Shown piece by piece: positions 53,086 to 63,050 of a stretch of DNA of 64,000 nt. Source of the stretch: Gracilaria domingensis. Taxonomy: Eukaryota > Rhodophyta > Florideophyceae > Gracilariales > Gracilariaceae. The stretch spans positions 124,001-188,000 of the forward strand of contig VCMS01000020.1 in the NCBI GenBank assembly GCA_022539475.1, given 5' to 3'. The position numbers and the translations under genes were made by a program. Within the stretch, counting starts at the first letter, position 1. Each line of letters opens with the position of its first letter. The notes beneath the pieces were generated by a model, which did no database searches, was not told the DNA's origin, and saw only the letters and a program-made list of their open reading frames with translations.

Positions 53086-53280
53086 ATGAATCCTCACCAG
53101 GACGACAAGCAGCATTCCCCTCCCGGGGCTCCGAACGTTTCGGGTCTCGCCATTCCTGCAACAGGCCATCTCGGCGGTTTTGCTTCCGCTCCTCTGCCTC
53201 CGAGTCAACACCACACGACTATACCGAACTCGGTTGACATCGCGCTTCGGAATTCTGCTCGTAGTGCTGTCGAAAATTGA
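53086..53280 (+). CDS. Short Pro/His-rich ORF, possibly start of a lost gag
   Basis: 64 residues (MNPHQDDKQHSPPGAPNVSG, later PLPPSQHHTTIPNS), ending at TGA. Composition resembles the N-terminus of retrotransposon Gag proteins, as in GypA. No second domain follows. It may be a truncated element or chance. Confidence 0.25.
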   Translation: MNPHQDDKQHSPPGAPNVSGLAIPATGHLGGFASAPLPPSQHHTTIPNSVDIALRNSARSAVEN

Positions 53281-53462
53281 CAGCAGGAGAAATCATCGAA
53301 AAGGTGGCCTGAAAGAAATTTGGTTTACAGAGTGAATAAACGTTGCTTTGAACGGAAAGAATAAGTAGCAATTGAGCTATTGTACCTACAACTGAGAGAG
53401 ATTGTGTGTTGTATCTGAAAAGGATATTCAGAATGGTTGTTGAGATGTCCATGGTTGCTGTA

Positions 53463-53502
53463 GATTGATAGGGCACGCTTTGCAAAGCGTGCCCTATCAA
53501 TC
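53463..53502. repeat. 40-bp perfect palindrome
   Basis: Arm GATTGATAGGGCACGCTTT (53463-53481), centre GC, and the exact reverse complement to 53502. All 40 positions are self-complementary, so it would form a cruciform or an RNA hairpin. Confidence 0.95.
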
Positions 53503-54135
53503 CGCTCGGTACCTGGTTGTTGTTTTAGTATCATGTGACAGATGGCTAGTGATAATATTATTCCGGAAATTATAACTGATAACCCAATATCATGGCAGTA
53601 TCTAGAACGCATAACGTCCAATCCAGCTGCAACAAATTTTGCAAAACCCAATGGCGGTTGCAATCCTTTTTTTCTTTACACATCTAATTGTAATCTTCTT
53701 CCTCTTTTCCGAACTTGATTGTAATCTTTCTCCCTTTTCTCCATCGCCACAGCAAATCCACATCGGCCTTTCCCGATCAATGCGAAGGGAAACGATATGG
53801 ATTTGCTGTATCCAATGCATCTCGATTGCGAGCTGCCTTCCTCTTTTCCATCGCGAAAGCCACGCAGCCTTCGGCTGCGGCGGGCATTGGGGCTGGCGCA
53901 CGGAGCTGGCCGCATCAGCACACACGTGTGCACGTCGCAAGCGTCGTGACCAAAATATCTGTCGCGCGCCGTGTGCTGCCAAATCGTTTTCCCGTTGCGT
54001 GGCTCCTGCCCGTCGCCGGGGTGGTGAATCATCTCATCATGATGACGAAAGTTATCTGCCGCCACCTCCGGCAGTGGTGGGCGGCGGCCTCACGTCAGTG
54101 CTTGCCCTCCTGCTCACGTTCAAGAAGCTGCTACT
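53503..54135. other. Left flank of CopB, no recognisable gene
   Basis: Overlapping open frames on both strands have low-complexity composition. The flank continues to the right of CopB at 60293. No gene or domain is recognised. Confidence 0.35.
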
Positions 54136-54251
54136 TGTAGCGGTAGCATTACAGTAGACCCGCCGCCGGCGTATCATATACCCGGTGCACCTACGGCCGG
54201 TACCCCCCTCCTGGATAAACCAACTCTTATCTCATACATCCCAATCCTATA
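54136..54251 (+). repeat. CopB 5' LTR (very short)
   Basis: 116 bp, TGTAGCGG...CCTATA. It differs from 60177-60292 at two bases (CAG/CAT near 54152 and CTC/CTG near 54225). Such short LTRs are unusual for copia elements. Confidence 0.92.
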
Positions 54252-54263
54252 TGGTAGCATCGA
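54252..54263 (+). other. CopB primer-binding site (initiator-Met-tRNA-like)
   Basis: TGGTAGCATCGA, directly abutting the LTR, identical to the site of GypA (738-749). Confidence 0.75.
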
Positions 54264-54377
54264 TCCTGGCAAACGTCCCTTGCCTTAGTCGCTGTTGTTT
54301 ATAGGTTCGAGAAACCTCACCTATAGACAGATTAACGTGTATTGCACGCATCTGTTTGCGTGATACTATTAATCGCA

Positions 54378-55910
54378 ATGAGTCTGGATACCGCCTCCGA
54401 GGAGATCCAAACTCAAGTTCAAGAAATATGGAAGTTCTTCTGCCGTCCACAAGATCTACACGAAAATGATACCTGGCCATGTTATCTTGGATCACAAGTC
54501 AAAGAATATTTGAAGCCACCGACCATTCTAGACTGCGAACGAATCCCCGATTCACTCGCCGCCGCTCTTGACACCGATCTTCGCCTTTACTCTCGACCAA
54601 TCGAGTGTGCAGAACATTTCGCATTTTATATGCAGGAGCTTCAGATTCGTGAGATGCACTCCTTTTGGCAAATGACTCTACATCGAATTTTGGTTCAGTA
54701 TGCAGGTTGCGTTCGCCCACGCACAAGTGGAACCATGGTCAACTGCATTGTACGGAATATCGCCGGAATGGATTATCGTGATCCAAATGATGGAAGCACT
54801 GAAAGTCGTGACAGTGATCGCTCCAACAACGAGAAAGAGTGTGAAAGCCTGGATCTGAATGGTAGCATAAAAGTTATGACAACCATTTTTCCCTACTCCG
54901 ACCCCATAGGTGGTGAGGAGGACACACCTTTGAAGCATAAAATGACACCAATATTGGAACAAATGGATGCATCGAAGATTCCTCCGGAGCACAGGGTCAC
55001 CGTCTTGTTCACGTTATTAACCGGCAAAGCAAGAGATACTGCATCCAAAATCCGATCTGGTCATGAATCGATTGATACGTTTCTCGAAGAGCTCTATAAG
55101 CTAATTCTGTACGAGCCGAATATCCAGCAGAGAAAAATAAATCGTTGGCAATCCATCCACTTTGGATCCTTTAAAGCAGAACACCCTTCACTGCATGAAT
55201 CCTCCTCAAGATGCATTGACCACATCTCGGCTCACAGCAAAGATCTCCCTCCGCATATGTGCAACTCCCTTACCGTGCTTCAGAAGATGAGGGAAGTGTT
55301 CTATAATGAGTCCTGGTGCCAATCAATATACGAGAAGTCCCTCCCAACCATGGATCCGGATTCATTCGCTGAGCTCATTAAAACGGCAGCGGCAAACCAA
55401 GATCGTAGATCTAAAACCGAGAATCACTCCAAGGGTACAAGCTCCTATACTACCTCAACAGCACCTCAGATCCCAATCAATGACTTAGCGAATCTTGTCG
55501 TTCACTTCTTTTCGAGGACTCCACCCCCTCCCCGAGTTAGAGGCCCATACCGATTTGACGGTAGATACCGTCAACGAAAGTTCAAGCGTGCACCCTACCC
55601 CATCCAACGCCACCATAAGAAGCAAACCCTATGGTTACCCCTGCGCAATTCCAATGGACGCAGAGCACCTCGCTGCTACTCCTGTCAACAGCCTGGGCAC
55701 ATTGCCCGTAATTGTCCCCAACGCCGTCGATCTTATGGGCGCCTTACCCATCTTAAGAACCTAGGCACAGGTGCTACAATGCTCATAGAGGCAATCGACA
55801 CCGATCAACCTCCATCCGAGGACCTCGATGAAGTCGCCGCCTTTATCGCAGATCACGAAGAACAGCACGAGAACGACGATTCAGACGGCCATGAGCAGTT
55901 CGATACCTGA
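54378..55910 (+). CDS. gag: CopB Gag
   Basis: ATG 54378 (MSLDTASEEIQTQVQEIWK) is preferred over ATG 54342, whose first 12 residues look non-native. The body is helical and capsid-like, for example VLFTLLTGKARDTASKIRSG and DTFLEELYKLILYE. A basic Pro/Arg-rich tract (PPPRVRGPYRFDGRYRQRKF) precedes a single CCHC zinc knuckle, CYSCQQPGHIARNC. An acidic tail follows, ending at TGA 55908-55910. Gag packages the RNA. Pol begins in the same frame immediately after the TGA, so readthrough would yield Gag-Pol. Confidence 0.88.
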   Translation: MSLDTASEEIQTQVQEIWKFFCRPQDLHENDTWPCYLGSQVKEYLKPPTILDCERIPDSLAAALDTDLRLYSRPIECAEHFAFYMQELQIREMHSFWQMTLHRILVQYAGCVRPRTSGTMVNCIVRNIAGMDYRDPNDGSTESRDSDRSNNEKECESLDLNGSIKVMTTIFPYSDPIGGEEDTPLKHKMTPILEQMDASKIPPEHRVTVLFTLLTGKARDTASKIRSGHESIDTFLEELYKLILYEPNIQQRKINRWQSIHFGSFKAEHPSLHESSSRCIDHISAHSKDLPPHMCNSLTVLQKMREVFYNESWCQSIYEKSLPTMDPDSFAELIKTAAANQDRRSKTENHSKGTSSYTTSTAPQIPINDLANLVVHFFSRTPPPPRVRGPYRFDGRYRQRKFKRAPYPIQRHHKKQTLWLPLRNSNGRRAPRCYSCQQPGHIARNCPQRRRSYGRLTHLKNLGTGATMLIEAIDTDQPPSEDLDEVAAFIADHEEQHENDDSDGHEQFDT

Positions 55911-58900
55911 ATAGCTTCCCTATTGGATCTCATCGATGGGCAAAATCAGTCCCCATCAGAGCCCTATGTAGGCTACACCATCAAGGAGTCCATATCCGAG
56001 CTCGAAAACGCATGGCGCGACCTGGAAATTCTCCACGTTTCACGACCCAACCACCGCCTCTTAATCGACACCGGAGCGCCAAAGAATATATGTAGCACAG
56101 AGTGGCTCGAACGCACAAACTGGAAATCGATCATAGAAATGGACCCACCGAACACCCTCAAACCTTTCCGCTTCGCGGGCACACCGGTTATGGCCACCAA
56201 AATCGTCTGTCTCATATCAACAGTCACAGACATTGATGGACACAATCACACACTCCGCCTCGTGGTTTTCGTTCTTCCGCCCTTACCAATACCATTCCTA
56301 GTCGGCTTACAGACTTCCAGATCGCACTATTTCGATGTCTGTCTCAGACCCGAGAACAACAGCTACCTAAAAATCAACAAATGGCACTCCAAGCACAACC
56401 TCGTCGTAGGTTCTCATGTCTGGCTGAGCGTAACCCCGGTCAATGGCGAAACAGACCCTACGTTCGATTGGTCGCCCATGATAACCGAGGCCACAGCGTC
56501 CCAGCCATCCGAGACAAACGTTATCGAATTGGATATCTCAAACCTCGGTCTGGACACCCACCTAACTTCCAACTCGACGGTCACTCCTCCATGGCAAAAA
56601 GACACTTGGAGGTCAAACATATCTCCCGAAAACATCGAACGTCTCCACCAGTCCCTGAGACACCCTTCGAAGTCTGCAATGCTAGAGCTTTTTCGCCGAA
56701 TTCATTCAACTGGCAAGGTTCCCAAAGCCATCAAAGCACGCATCCAGGAAGTTGATAAGTCATGCAGACCATGCGTCGAGAACGCCGAGCTTCCCCGACT
56801 CCCAAAGTTCTCCTTCCCGCCCCCAGCTGCTCCAAATCTATCCGTGACACTTGACGTCATGAGCCACACCGTGCGCGGAGTTCATCATAAGATTCTGGTC
56901 ATGCTCGACAGTGGCGACAACACCCTCCGTCTAAGCACCACTGAAAACAACTCAGCTCGCGCAGCATTCAACGCGTACTTCACTCGGTGGATATCCATCT
57001 TCGACGCTCCCGTGTTCACCATAGTCGATCGCGGCAGTAACCTCGCATGCCAAGAAATGAAAGACGCCCTTCGAACGTTCCAGTCGCAACTCTGCCCGAT
57101 TCCTACCGAAGCACCCTGGTCCATTGGATCGAACGAACGATCTCACCGCTACATCCACAGAGTTATGGACAAACTCCTGGTAGTCCCAAACTACGAACCC
57201 GGCCCTAGGTTATCACTGCTGCTCGGTGAGGTGGAGATGTCGTGGAACTTCACCCAACACTCAACTAGGGAAATACCACACCTCAGCAGGTTTGGTACAA
57301 TGCCACGAATACTTGGCGAAATGGAAACTCCCCCAGACCTGCAAGAGAGAATGGCCCTGATGCACCAGATTCGGAAGGAAACCAACCGTATTAGAGCTGA
57401 AGCCGTCCTGAGTCAGGCCCTCAGCTCCTTCCGCCGACATGTTCGTGACTACCTATCTCTCCAAGTTGGCCAGCAAGTCTGGTTTCACCGTAAACGGCAC
57501 GGATGGCGCAAGGGAACAATTACCCAAATCAATCGTCTCGAAGTCATTGTCTCTCACGGCTCCCGAATATATCCAACACATGAGCGACGGGTGCGACCGT
57601 ACTTCGGTGATGTCTCGCTACCTCCAGACGTCCTAGATCACGAGGAGGACGAGTTCCTCAGCCCCGGAGAGGAAGCGGACACCAGCCCACCCCAATCCAG
57701 CACCTCGACACCAGACCCGCAGTCAGCATCAAGCCCACAATTCGTCTACACCCCCAGCCTGCCGAAGCCGGAACACATCCCCACCACCATCGATGGCGAC
57801 GAGAATCCGATCGAACTTCCGGGAAGCCCCGAACAAACTTGTTTCACCGAAGACCGTGAAAGTCCTACAATCATCCCCAACGATGTGTGGATAACGACAC
57901 AACAGTTCATCAAGACAACCGACAGGCTATCACCTGACGACAAAATCAAGTTTGATGCCGACAAGTCCGAGGAGATCAAATTCTTGATGTCGAACACTGT
58001 TAAGTGCGTACCGCTCACAGAAATTCCAGGGGAATGCGAGATACAACCACTACGATGGATAGTATCTATCAAACGCAATCCGAACTCCGCAACCCACCCC
58101 GTACGCCACCGCGCCCGCCTAATCACCGGTTCACACATATCCTCATTTCGCCACACGCTCAGTGGGAACGCCCCTACAATATCAATCGCGAGCCTCCGAA
58201 TCCTACTAGCAGTCACACCTACCTGGAACGCCCAGGCCACAACTCGTGAGGACGAAATGGTCGTCCTGATCAGGGATGTTACCAAAGCCTATTTGCAAAG
58301 CATGCCCTGCAAGAGGCTGCTCTTCTACCAACCCGCGGCCGAATTTTACCAAGAGTTCTCAAGCCATCGGGATATGGTATGGAAAGCGGTCACGCAGATG
58401 TACGGAGATGTAGAGGCTGGCAAATATTGGTACCATACATTTGTTCCATGGGTACTGAATAACATTCTCGACTACAACCAATGCCTCTCCGACCCATCTC
58501 TCCTTCTCAGCCCCACCCAAGCTGCAGCAACTGCGCTCTGCACTGATGACTGCTTGACGATCATGCCTCGAAAGCTCACTCACGTGGAAGCTAAAATCGC
58601 CAAACGATTTCCATCACGCCCGATTCAGAAGCTACCAACAGACTTCAAAGGCCTTGATATCTCATTTGAATCGAACGTCATTACCATTTCTCAGAAAGCT
58701 TATGCTGAGAAAATCGACTTGCAGGAGAACAAGCTCACCAAAGTGGAATTAGAACGGTCCATGACAGACGACGAAGTTTCACAGCTTCGATCCGACGCCG
58801 GAAAACTCGCTTGGCTAGCTACAGGATCTTCCCCGATCAGCGCTTTCCAGGCTAGCGTGGCCCTGCATCGACACGAGATCAAGGTGGCCCCCAAACTCCA

Positions 58901-59558
58901 CGTACTTTTCGACACGAGAAACCATCTCGAAACCATCCGCAACGAGAACCTCGCACAGCTTCGATATGTTGTGCTAGACCCGGATACAGTGCATATCCGC
59001 GTCTACTCCGATGGATCATTCCAAAACCTCCGTCAGAAACATTCTCAGATCGGTTTTATTATTTGCCTCGCCGATGGAAACGATAACATAAACATCGTTC
59101 ACTGGCACAGTTCTCGTGCACCACGTCGACCATGCTCTACAGAGCAGTCGCAATTAATGGCTCTTGATAAGGCATTTATAAGTCTCGAGAAGCTCAAAAG
59201 AACCATCATTGACCTCATCAAACGCTCCATTCCGACAGTCTCATATATTGACTGCGAAACACTATGGGCAAATCTCATGAATGAAACGGTCCCTACCATC
59301 CCAGAGATTTGCTACCGCGTCCGAGAACACATCACAAGGGAACTGGTCTACGTCGTCTGTCTGCTTCGAAGCGATCTCCATCCAGCGGATGGCACTACGA
59401 AGGCAAAACCCAACAAAGCACTAGAACGAATTGTACTATACAATCGTTGTATATCTCCAGCAAGGAAGGTGTTTATGTTCCAAGACTCTAGGTTTCGGCA
59501 CTGTTCATTTATTCCAACTACTTCTGTTCCGATGCCTCAGGATGCCCTAATTTTATGA
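55911..59558 (+). CDS. pol: CopB Pol: protease, integrase, RT, RNase H
   Basis: In frame with gag, open directly after TGA 55908, first Met at 55923. Protease: RLLIDTGAPKNIC (56065). Integrase zinc part: LHQSLRHPSKSAMLEL ... CRPC (56650-56775), then D (SVTLDVMSH, near 56854), D (TIVDRGSNL, near 57024) and E (SIGSNERSH, near 57132). RT: RWIVSIKRNP, LIRDVTKAYLQS (near 58265), QMYGDVEAGKYWY, then ALCTDDCLTIM (active site CTDD instead of YVDD, near 58541). RNase H: VRVYSDGSFQN-like HIRVYSDGSFQNLRQ (59008), SSRAPRRPCSTEQSQLMAL and SYIDCETLWANL. This RT/RNase H wording resembles copia elements known from fungi. All catalytic residues are present. Confidence 0.9.
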   Translation: MASLLDLIDGQNQSPSEPYVGYTIKESISELENAWRDLEILHVSRPNHRLLIDTGAPKNICSTEWLERTNWKSIIEMDPPNTLKPFRFAGTPVMATKIVCLISTVTDIDGHNHTLRLVVFVLPPLPIPFLVGLQTSRSHYFDVCLRPENNSYLKINKWHSKHNLVVGSHVWLSVTPVNGETDPTFDWSPMITEATASQPSETNVIELDISNLGLDTHLTSNSTVTPPWQKDTWRSNISPENIERLHQSLRHPSKSAMLELFRRIHSTGKVPKAIKARIQEVDKSCRPCVENAELPRLPKFSFPPPAAPNLSVTLDVMSHTVRGVHHKILVMLDSGDNTLRLSTTENNSARAAFNAYFTRWISIFDAPVFTIVDRGSNLACQEMKDALRTFQSQLCPIPTEAPWSIGSNERSHRYIHRVMDKLLVVPNYEPGPRLSLLLGEVEMSWNFTQHSTREIPHLSRFGTMPRILGEMETPPDLQERMALMHQIRKETNRIRAEAVLSQALSSFRRHVRDYLSLQVGQQVWFHRKRHGWRKGTITQINRLEVIVSHGSRIYPTHERRVRPYFGDVSLPPDVLDHEEDEFLSPGEEADTSPPQSSTSTPDPQSASSPQFVYTPSLPKPEHIPTTIDGDENPIELPGSPEQTCFTEDRESPTIIPNDVWITTQQFIKTTDRLSPDDKIKFDADKSEEIKFLMSNTVKCVPLTEIPGECEIQPLRWIVSIKRNPNSATHPVRHRARLITGSHISSFRHTLSGNAPTISIASLRILLAVTPTWNAQATTREDEMVVLIRDVTKAYLQSMPCKRLLFYQPAAEFYQEFSSHRDMVWKAVTQMYGDVEAGKYWYHTFVPWVLNNILDYNQCLSDPSLLLSPTQAAATALCTDDCLTIMPRKLTHVEAKIAKRFPSRPIQKLPTDFKGLDISFESNVITISQKAYAEKIDLQENKLTKVELERSMTDDEVSQLRSDAGKLAWLATGSSPISAFQASVALHRHEIKVAPKLHVLFDTRNHLETIRNENLAQLRYVVLDPDTVHIRVYSDGSFQNLRQKHSQIGFIICLADGNDNINIVHWHSSRAPRRPCSTEQSQLMALDKAFISLEKLKRTIIDLIKRSIPTVSYIDCETLWANLMNETVPTIPEICYRVREHITRELVYVVCLLRSDLHPADGTTKAKPNKALERIVLYNRCISPARKVFMFQDSRFRHCSFIPTTSVPMPQDALIL

Positions 59559-59561
59559 AAG

Positions 59562-60176
59562 ATCATCGCTCGCAATCGTGACAAAAATCGCAGGAGAAGA
59601 AGAATGTCAGTATATGAAGATGGTTAAAATTGCAGACAACACTCAAACATTTCCATAAGACACGTGGGGACCGCAGGCTTCAGGCTGCGCCCTTCTCGAA
59701 CGGCAGAGAACTTAATTGCATTTATACGTCATTTGTGGCGGGAGTTTAAATGATTCCCGTAGCTTGTGCTCCGGTACTTCAAGACTGCTCCTCTTGCCCC
59801 GCAGGGTCCCTCAATTCAGCTTCACGGGGTTGGCGAATCTCCCTCCCCTGTTCAGCCACTAGACACGCCTCTGCAATAATGACCGATTGGTCGTTTTCTT
59901 TTGTTTCTTGTACTCCCCACATTTCGTCGAGGTCATTTGAGAAGTTGCTTGTGATTTGAAAATGCTTAGTGGCTATCTTGGGATAAAACTTAAATACACT
60001 TTGAGACACCCGCTTATAGGTTGTGAAATGCAAATTTGGAATCGACAACGTCTACATTACTTGCAAAACAACATTTTCTTTCTTGGGACTACATTCTTTT
60101 CATAACTAGGGAGGAAGATGAAGAGAAAATATCCTGGTTTTATGAGAGATACTTCTCTCCAATTGAGAAAAGGGAA
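59562..60176 (+). other. CopB 3' non-coding segment
   Basis: Between pol and the 3' LTR lie about 615 bases without a coding frame of family character. It ends in the polypurine tract TTGAGAAAAGGGAA (60163-60176). It may hold the packaging or 3' signals or an old captured piece. Confidence 0.6.
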
Positions 60177-60292
60177 TGTAGCGGTAGCATTACATTAGAC
60201 CCGCCGCCGGCGTATCATATACCCGGTGCACCTACGGCCGGTACCCCCCTCCTGGATAAACCAACTGTTATCTCATACATCCCAATCCTATA
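60177..60292 (+). repeat. CopB 3' LTR
   Basis: 116 bp, matches 54136-54251. Followed by CTACT (60293-60297). Confidence 0.92.
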
Positions 60293-60928
60293 CTACTTGC
60301 TTCGGCGCACCGCACGCCCGTCTCTTCCTCACCGTAGCCTTTCATTTAGGTCACGCATTGTGCCTGCCGGCGCTATGCTGTTTGCCGCTTGCCTCGCCGA
60401 CACCCATTGGCGCTTTACACTCTGCCAGCCTACTTCTCAGCGTGCCAGCGATCTATAGCGCACCGTTGACAATTTTGTGCGCCGCTCGGCTCGCAGTTGC
60501 CTTTGTGCTGTAGTGTCCACTGCAGCGATGCGCATCACGAAGGAGACTTTTCTCGCTTCTTGTGAACAGAATCAACACGGCCCTCTGTCGCGAATAACCC
60601 CGCTCGAAGCAGTTCAAGCCACCTCTGCCTCCCGCGCGCCCTCCTTTGCTGTGCATGGACAGAGCAGCACGGCTTGACAGCGCGTGTCACGTTGGCAAAC
60701 AGTCAAATGCACACAGAGTAAGGTTAGTCCAACCAAAAAGTTGGGTGATTTACTGCTCACGAAAGGAATGGGCTCGGAGTTTTGACAAGCAACAACAAGC
60801 TCAGTTGTATGGGCCAAGTTTTCTGCTCAAACACGAGCGTGATCGTCATCGTTTGCATATACAAGCACCTCGATACCTCTCAACCTCAGTCATGAAGCAT
60901 TTCAACACGCACACTTCCACCTCCATTA
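60293..60928. other. Right flank of CopB, no recognisable gene
   Basis: Only low-complexity overlapping frames are seen. It is the downstream side of the minus-strand gene at 60929. Bases 60880-60928 are similar to 416-466, the 3' flank of the gene fragment at the window start. Confidence 0.4.
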
Positions 60929-61267
60929 TCACCCTTGACGCGCTTGGTGTCTCCTTTCTGCATCCTCATTTTCCTCCTTCATATCGTCTGTCAACGGTCC
61001 CTTCTGCGGTAAAGCCTTCCCAAGCATGGCGCCAGCCAGCGCTCCCACACCAGCTCCTGCGGGTCCAAGAGCTGATCCCATGATCGCACCTGCCACAGAT
61101 GCAGCATTCTTTGGCGTAGTCATGAAGTCCATTACGTTGCCGAATTGTCTGGCTGCATTTTCTTCCGTATTACCCACATCTCGTCCATTTGCTCTGGAGG
61201 TTGCATCTATGAGCCTCCCAGCGCCCGGAGTAGGAGTGGTGGGGTTGTTGCCCGCAGTTCCAGACAT
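60929..61267 (-). CDS. Small glycine-rich (glycine-zipper-like) protein
   Basis: 112 residues, intact. Polar N-terminus (MSGTAGNNPTTPTPGAGRLI), a charged middle (NTEENAARQFGNVMDFM), then a small-residue stretch of about 30 (VAGAIMGSALGPAGAGVGAL onward) with repeated GxxxG/A spacing, as in glycine-zipper membrane or self-associating segments, and a charged tail (LTDDMKEENEDAERRHQARQ). No enzyme family. A truncated paralog with its 3' flank lies at 276-470, which supports this being a real gene with copies in the genome. ATG at 61267 is the only Met that keeps the N-terminus. Confidence 0.6.
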   Translation of the reverse strand: MSGTAGNNPTTPTPGAGRLIDATSRANGRDVGNTEENAARQFGNVMDFMTTPKNAASVAGAIMGSALGPAGAGVGALAGAMLGKALPQKGPLTDDMKEENEDAERRHQARQG

Positions 61268-61550
61268 TGTACTGATGCCTTATTGCTGAAAACAATCTCA
61301 AACTGTTATCGTTGTCCTCTTCTTTTTTAGCTGTGCACACTTGCACAAAGCACACCAAATTGGATGTTGTTTCTCTGTGGGATGGGAACGAAGCGCAGTC
61401 CGTGGATCGGTTGCTTTTGTCACGTTGGTGGTCGCTTGAGGCTATGGTCGGTGGCTCTTTTATACTGAGAGAGATTAAAGTCAATGCTGGCATGGTGTTG
61501 TTCGTCTTCGGAGCGTGGCCCACCATAAGTTCAGTTCTTCTCTGTACACG

Positions 61551-61988
61551 TCACATTCCAGCTTGGAGTGCGTCGCTCATCCTCGGTCTCTGGCCCACCT
61601 TAGATACAGCTGTCGCCCTTTCACGATATACTCCAGCCTTAACAAATGGCCATAACGCCCAATAACATGCACCGTTGATACTCGTGCAGGTAAGCTCATG
61701 ACTTATGCAACACCGTATTGGGGAATGTAGTCGAGCTGATTCTGTTTCAGGGACAAAACCATGCACATATCTGCGTGGAAAAACAAGAGCTACGTTTCTT
61801 ACTACCTTTGGATGACCTGCACCTGATTGCATTAGCTCATTCAACACAAGGTTGACGTCATGGTCTTCTTTAGTGACGAGGAATGCCCAGATTGTATTGA
61901 ACGTTCGGGGCAGAATATTTGATCTCCAACAAGATGCCAATGTCTGTGGGTAGACGGCCAACGTCAGATAGGGCACGCACTCTGACAT
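61551..61988 (-). pseudogene. Hypothetical ORF, perhaps an old transposase piece
   Basis: 145 codons. FLVTKEDHDVNLVLNELMQSG faintly recalls the segment after the first Asp in MULE-type transposases. The rest shows no motif, and neighbouring frames (61964-62230) may continue it. Not enough for a firm name. Confidence 0.2.
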
Positions 61989-62600
61989 GCAAGCACGATT
62001 CTAGAATTGTGCCCATTTTGTCGCGCGATGCGACGGGTTTGTAGTGGTCGCTGAGAAGGCTTATAATTAGGTGAATATGAATGTAGGCACAACCCGTTTA
62101 GCTGAGCAAATGAAAGATTGTGAAGCACCTTCACGATTTCTCCACCGCAACAGGGTTGAGCTGAGAGAGCTCGGAGGCGGAAGAACCTGTCATGATGTAC
62201 GATTACTTGGTTAACACGGGTGAGTTGCAAATCAAGTTCAGTTGTACGAAGTTCGTACTACGAACGTCTCAACTTCGAGAAACGGTCACCAAGAAGGATT
62301 GTTTCATTTGCTCAGAAGCGCATCAGCGCTCAGGGCGCTTGACTCATCCTACAACAAATATTTCATGGACAAATCGCAGATGATGATTCATTGGATTGTA
62401 CGGGAGCAAGACGCAAATGCGTACTGCACAGCACCACAAATTCAAATTATGGCTTACTTGGCAATCACAATTTGTGGGTGGCCTCTTTGAGATTGTGATC
62501 TTGAAGATCTGTGGCTTTGAGCTCGAACAGCTATATTTAAGCTACCGTTCTCTCTTGTCGCTACTCAGCCAGCAACGGTCTCGTTCTATTCCGTACTCAA

Positions 62601-62645
62601 CCTTTCCGCTTCTGCCAGAACAGATGGAGCGTCGTTGCTCCAAGT
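62601..62645 (+). repeat. Inverted repeat, left arm
   Basis: About 45 bases complementary to 62862-62908 with a few one-base differences. The core CAGATGGAGCGTCGTTGCTC is exact. The arms are about 216 bases apart. Confidence 0.85.
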
Positions 62646-62861
62646 AGAACAGAGTAGTGACTTTACTCAGTTTGGGAACATCCGCGCTCGTGGCGGAAGT
62701 GTCCTTTCGTCTTGGCAACAGCAAATAATTCAGGCTTTTGTTGCCGTCGGGACAGTTGCTCGTCCCGGTCGACGCGATAGGACTTAAGCTAAAGCTTACT
62801 TAATGTCACATGAACTGTGATTGGGAAATTGTGGTGGGTGGGTCAAGAACAAAAGCAGAAG

Positions 62862-62908
62862 CTTGGAGCAACGACGCTCCATCTGTTCTGGCGAAGCGGA
62901 CGGAAAGG
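62862..62908 (-). repeat. Inverted repeat, right arm
   Basis: Complement of 62601-62645. Core GAGCAACGACGCTCCATCTG. Confidence 0.85.
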
Positions 62909-63050
62909 AATAAGAAATTGTTTCTGAGTTTTGACCTGAAAAATCGATCCCCCGTGGCCTCTTCTCTTTATTAATCAAAGACGTAGGTGTCTTCTCGAAG
63001 ATATATCACAACTCTGAAGTTCAGAGTCTGAACCACAGCTAAATTAATAT

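Larger units (their letters stand above)
54136..60292 (+). mobile_element. CopB: Ty1/copia-type LTR retrotransposon, apparently complete
   Basis: LTRs 54136-54251 and 60177-60292 (116 bp each, about two differences). Target duplication CTACT (54131-54135 and 60293-60297). Primer site TGGTAGCATCGA directly after the 5' LTR and purine tract GAGAAAAGGGAA before the 3' LTR. Gag (522 codons) and pol (about 1211) lie in one frame separated by a single TGA. Order protease, integrase, RT, RNase H is copia-type. No other lesion was found, so this is the best candidate for a currently active element. 59562-60176 is a long non-coding 3' segment. Confidence 0.93.
61989..63050. other. Stretch without a recognisable gene, with an inverted repeat
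   Basis: Short frames only. It holds the inverted repeat pair 62601-62645 / 62862-62908 and, near 62463 and 62819, a loosely repeated ATTGTGGGTGG-like phrase. Confidence 0.4.

Noticed and set aside
53639-54157. 172-codon ORF with hydrophobic start
   Set aside because: Overlaps other frames of equal length on both strands and runs into the CopB LTR. Composition is low-complexity.
60226-60513. Hydrophobic ORF starting in the CopB 3' LTR
   Set aside because: It crosses the LTR-flank junction, so it cannot be an ancestral gene.
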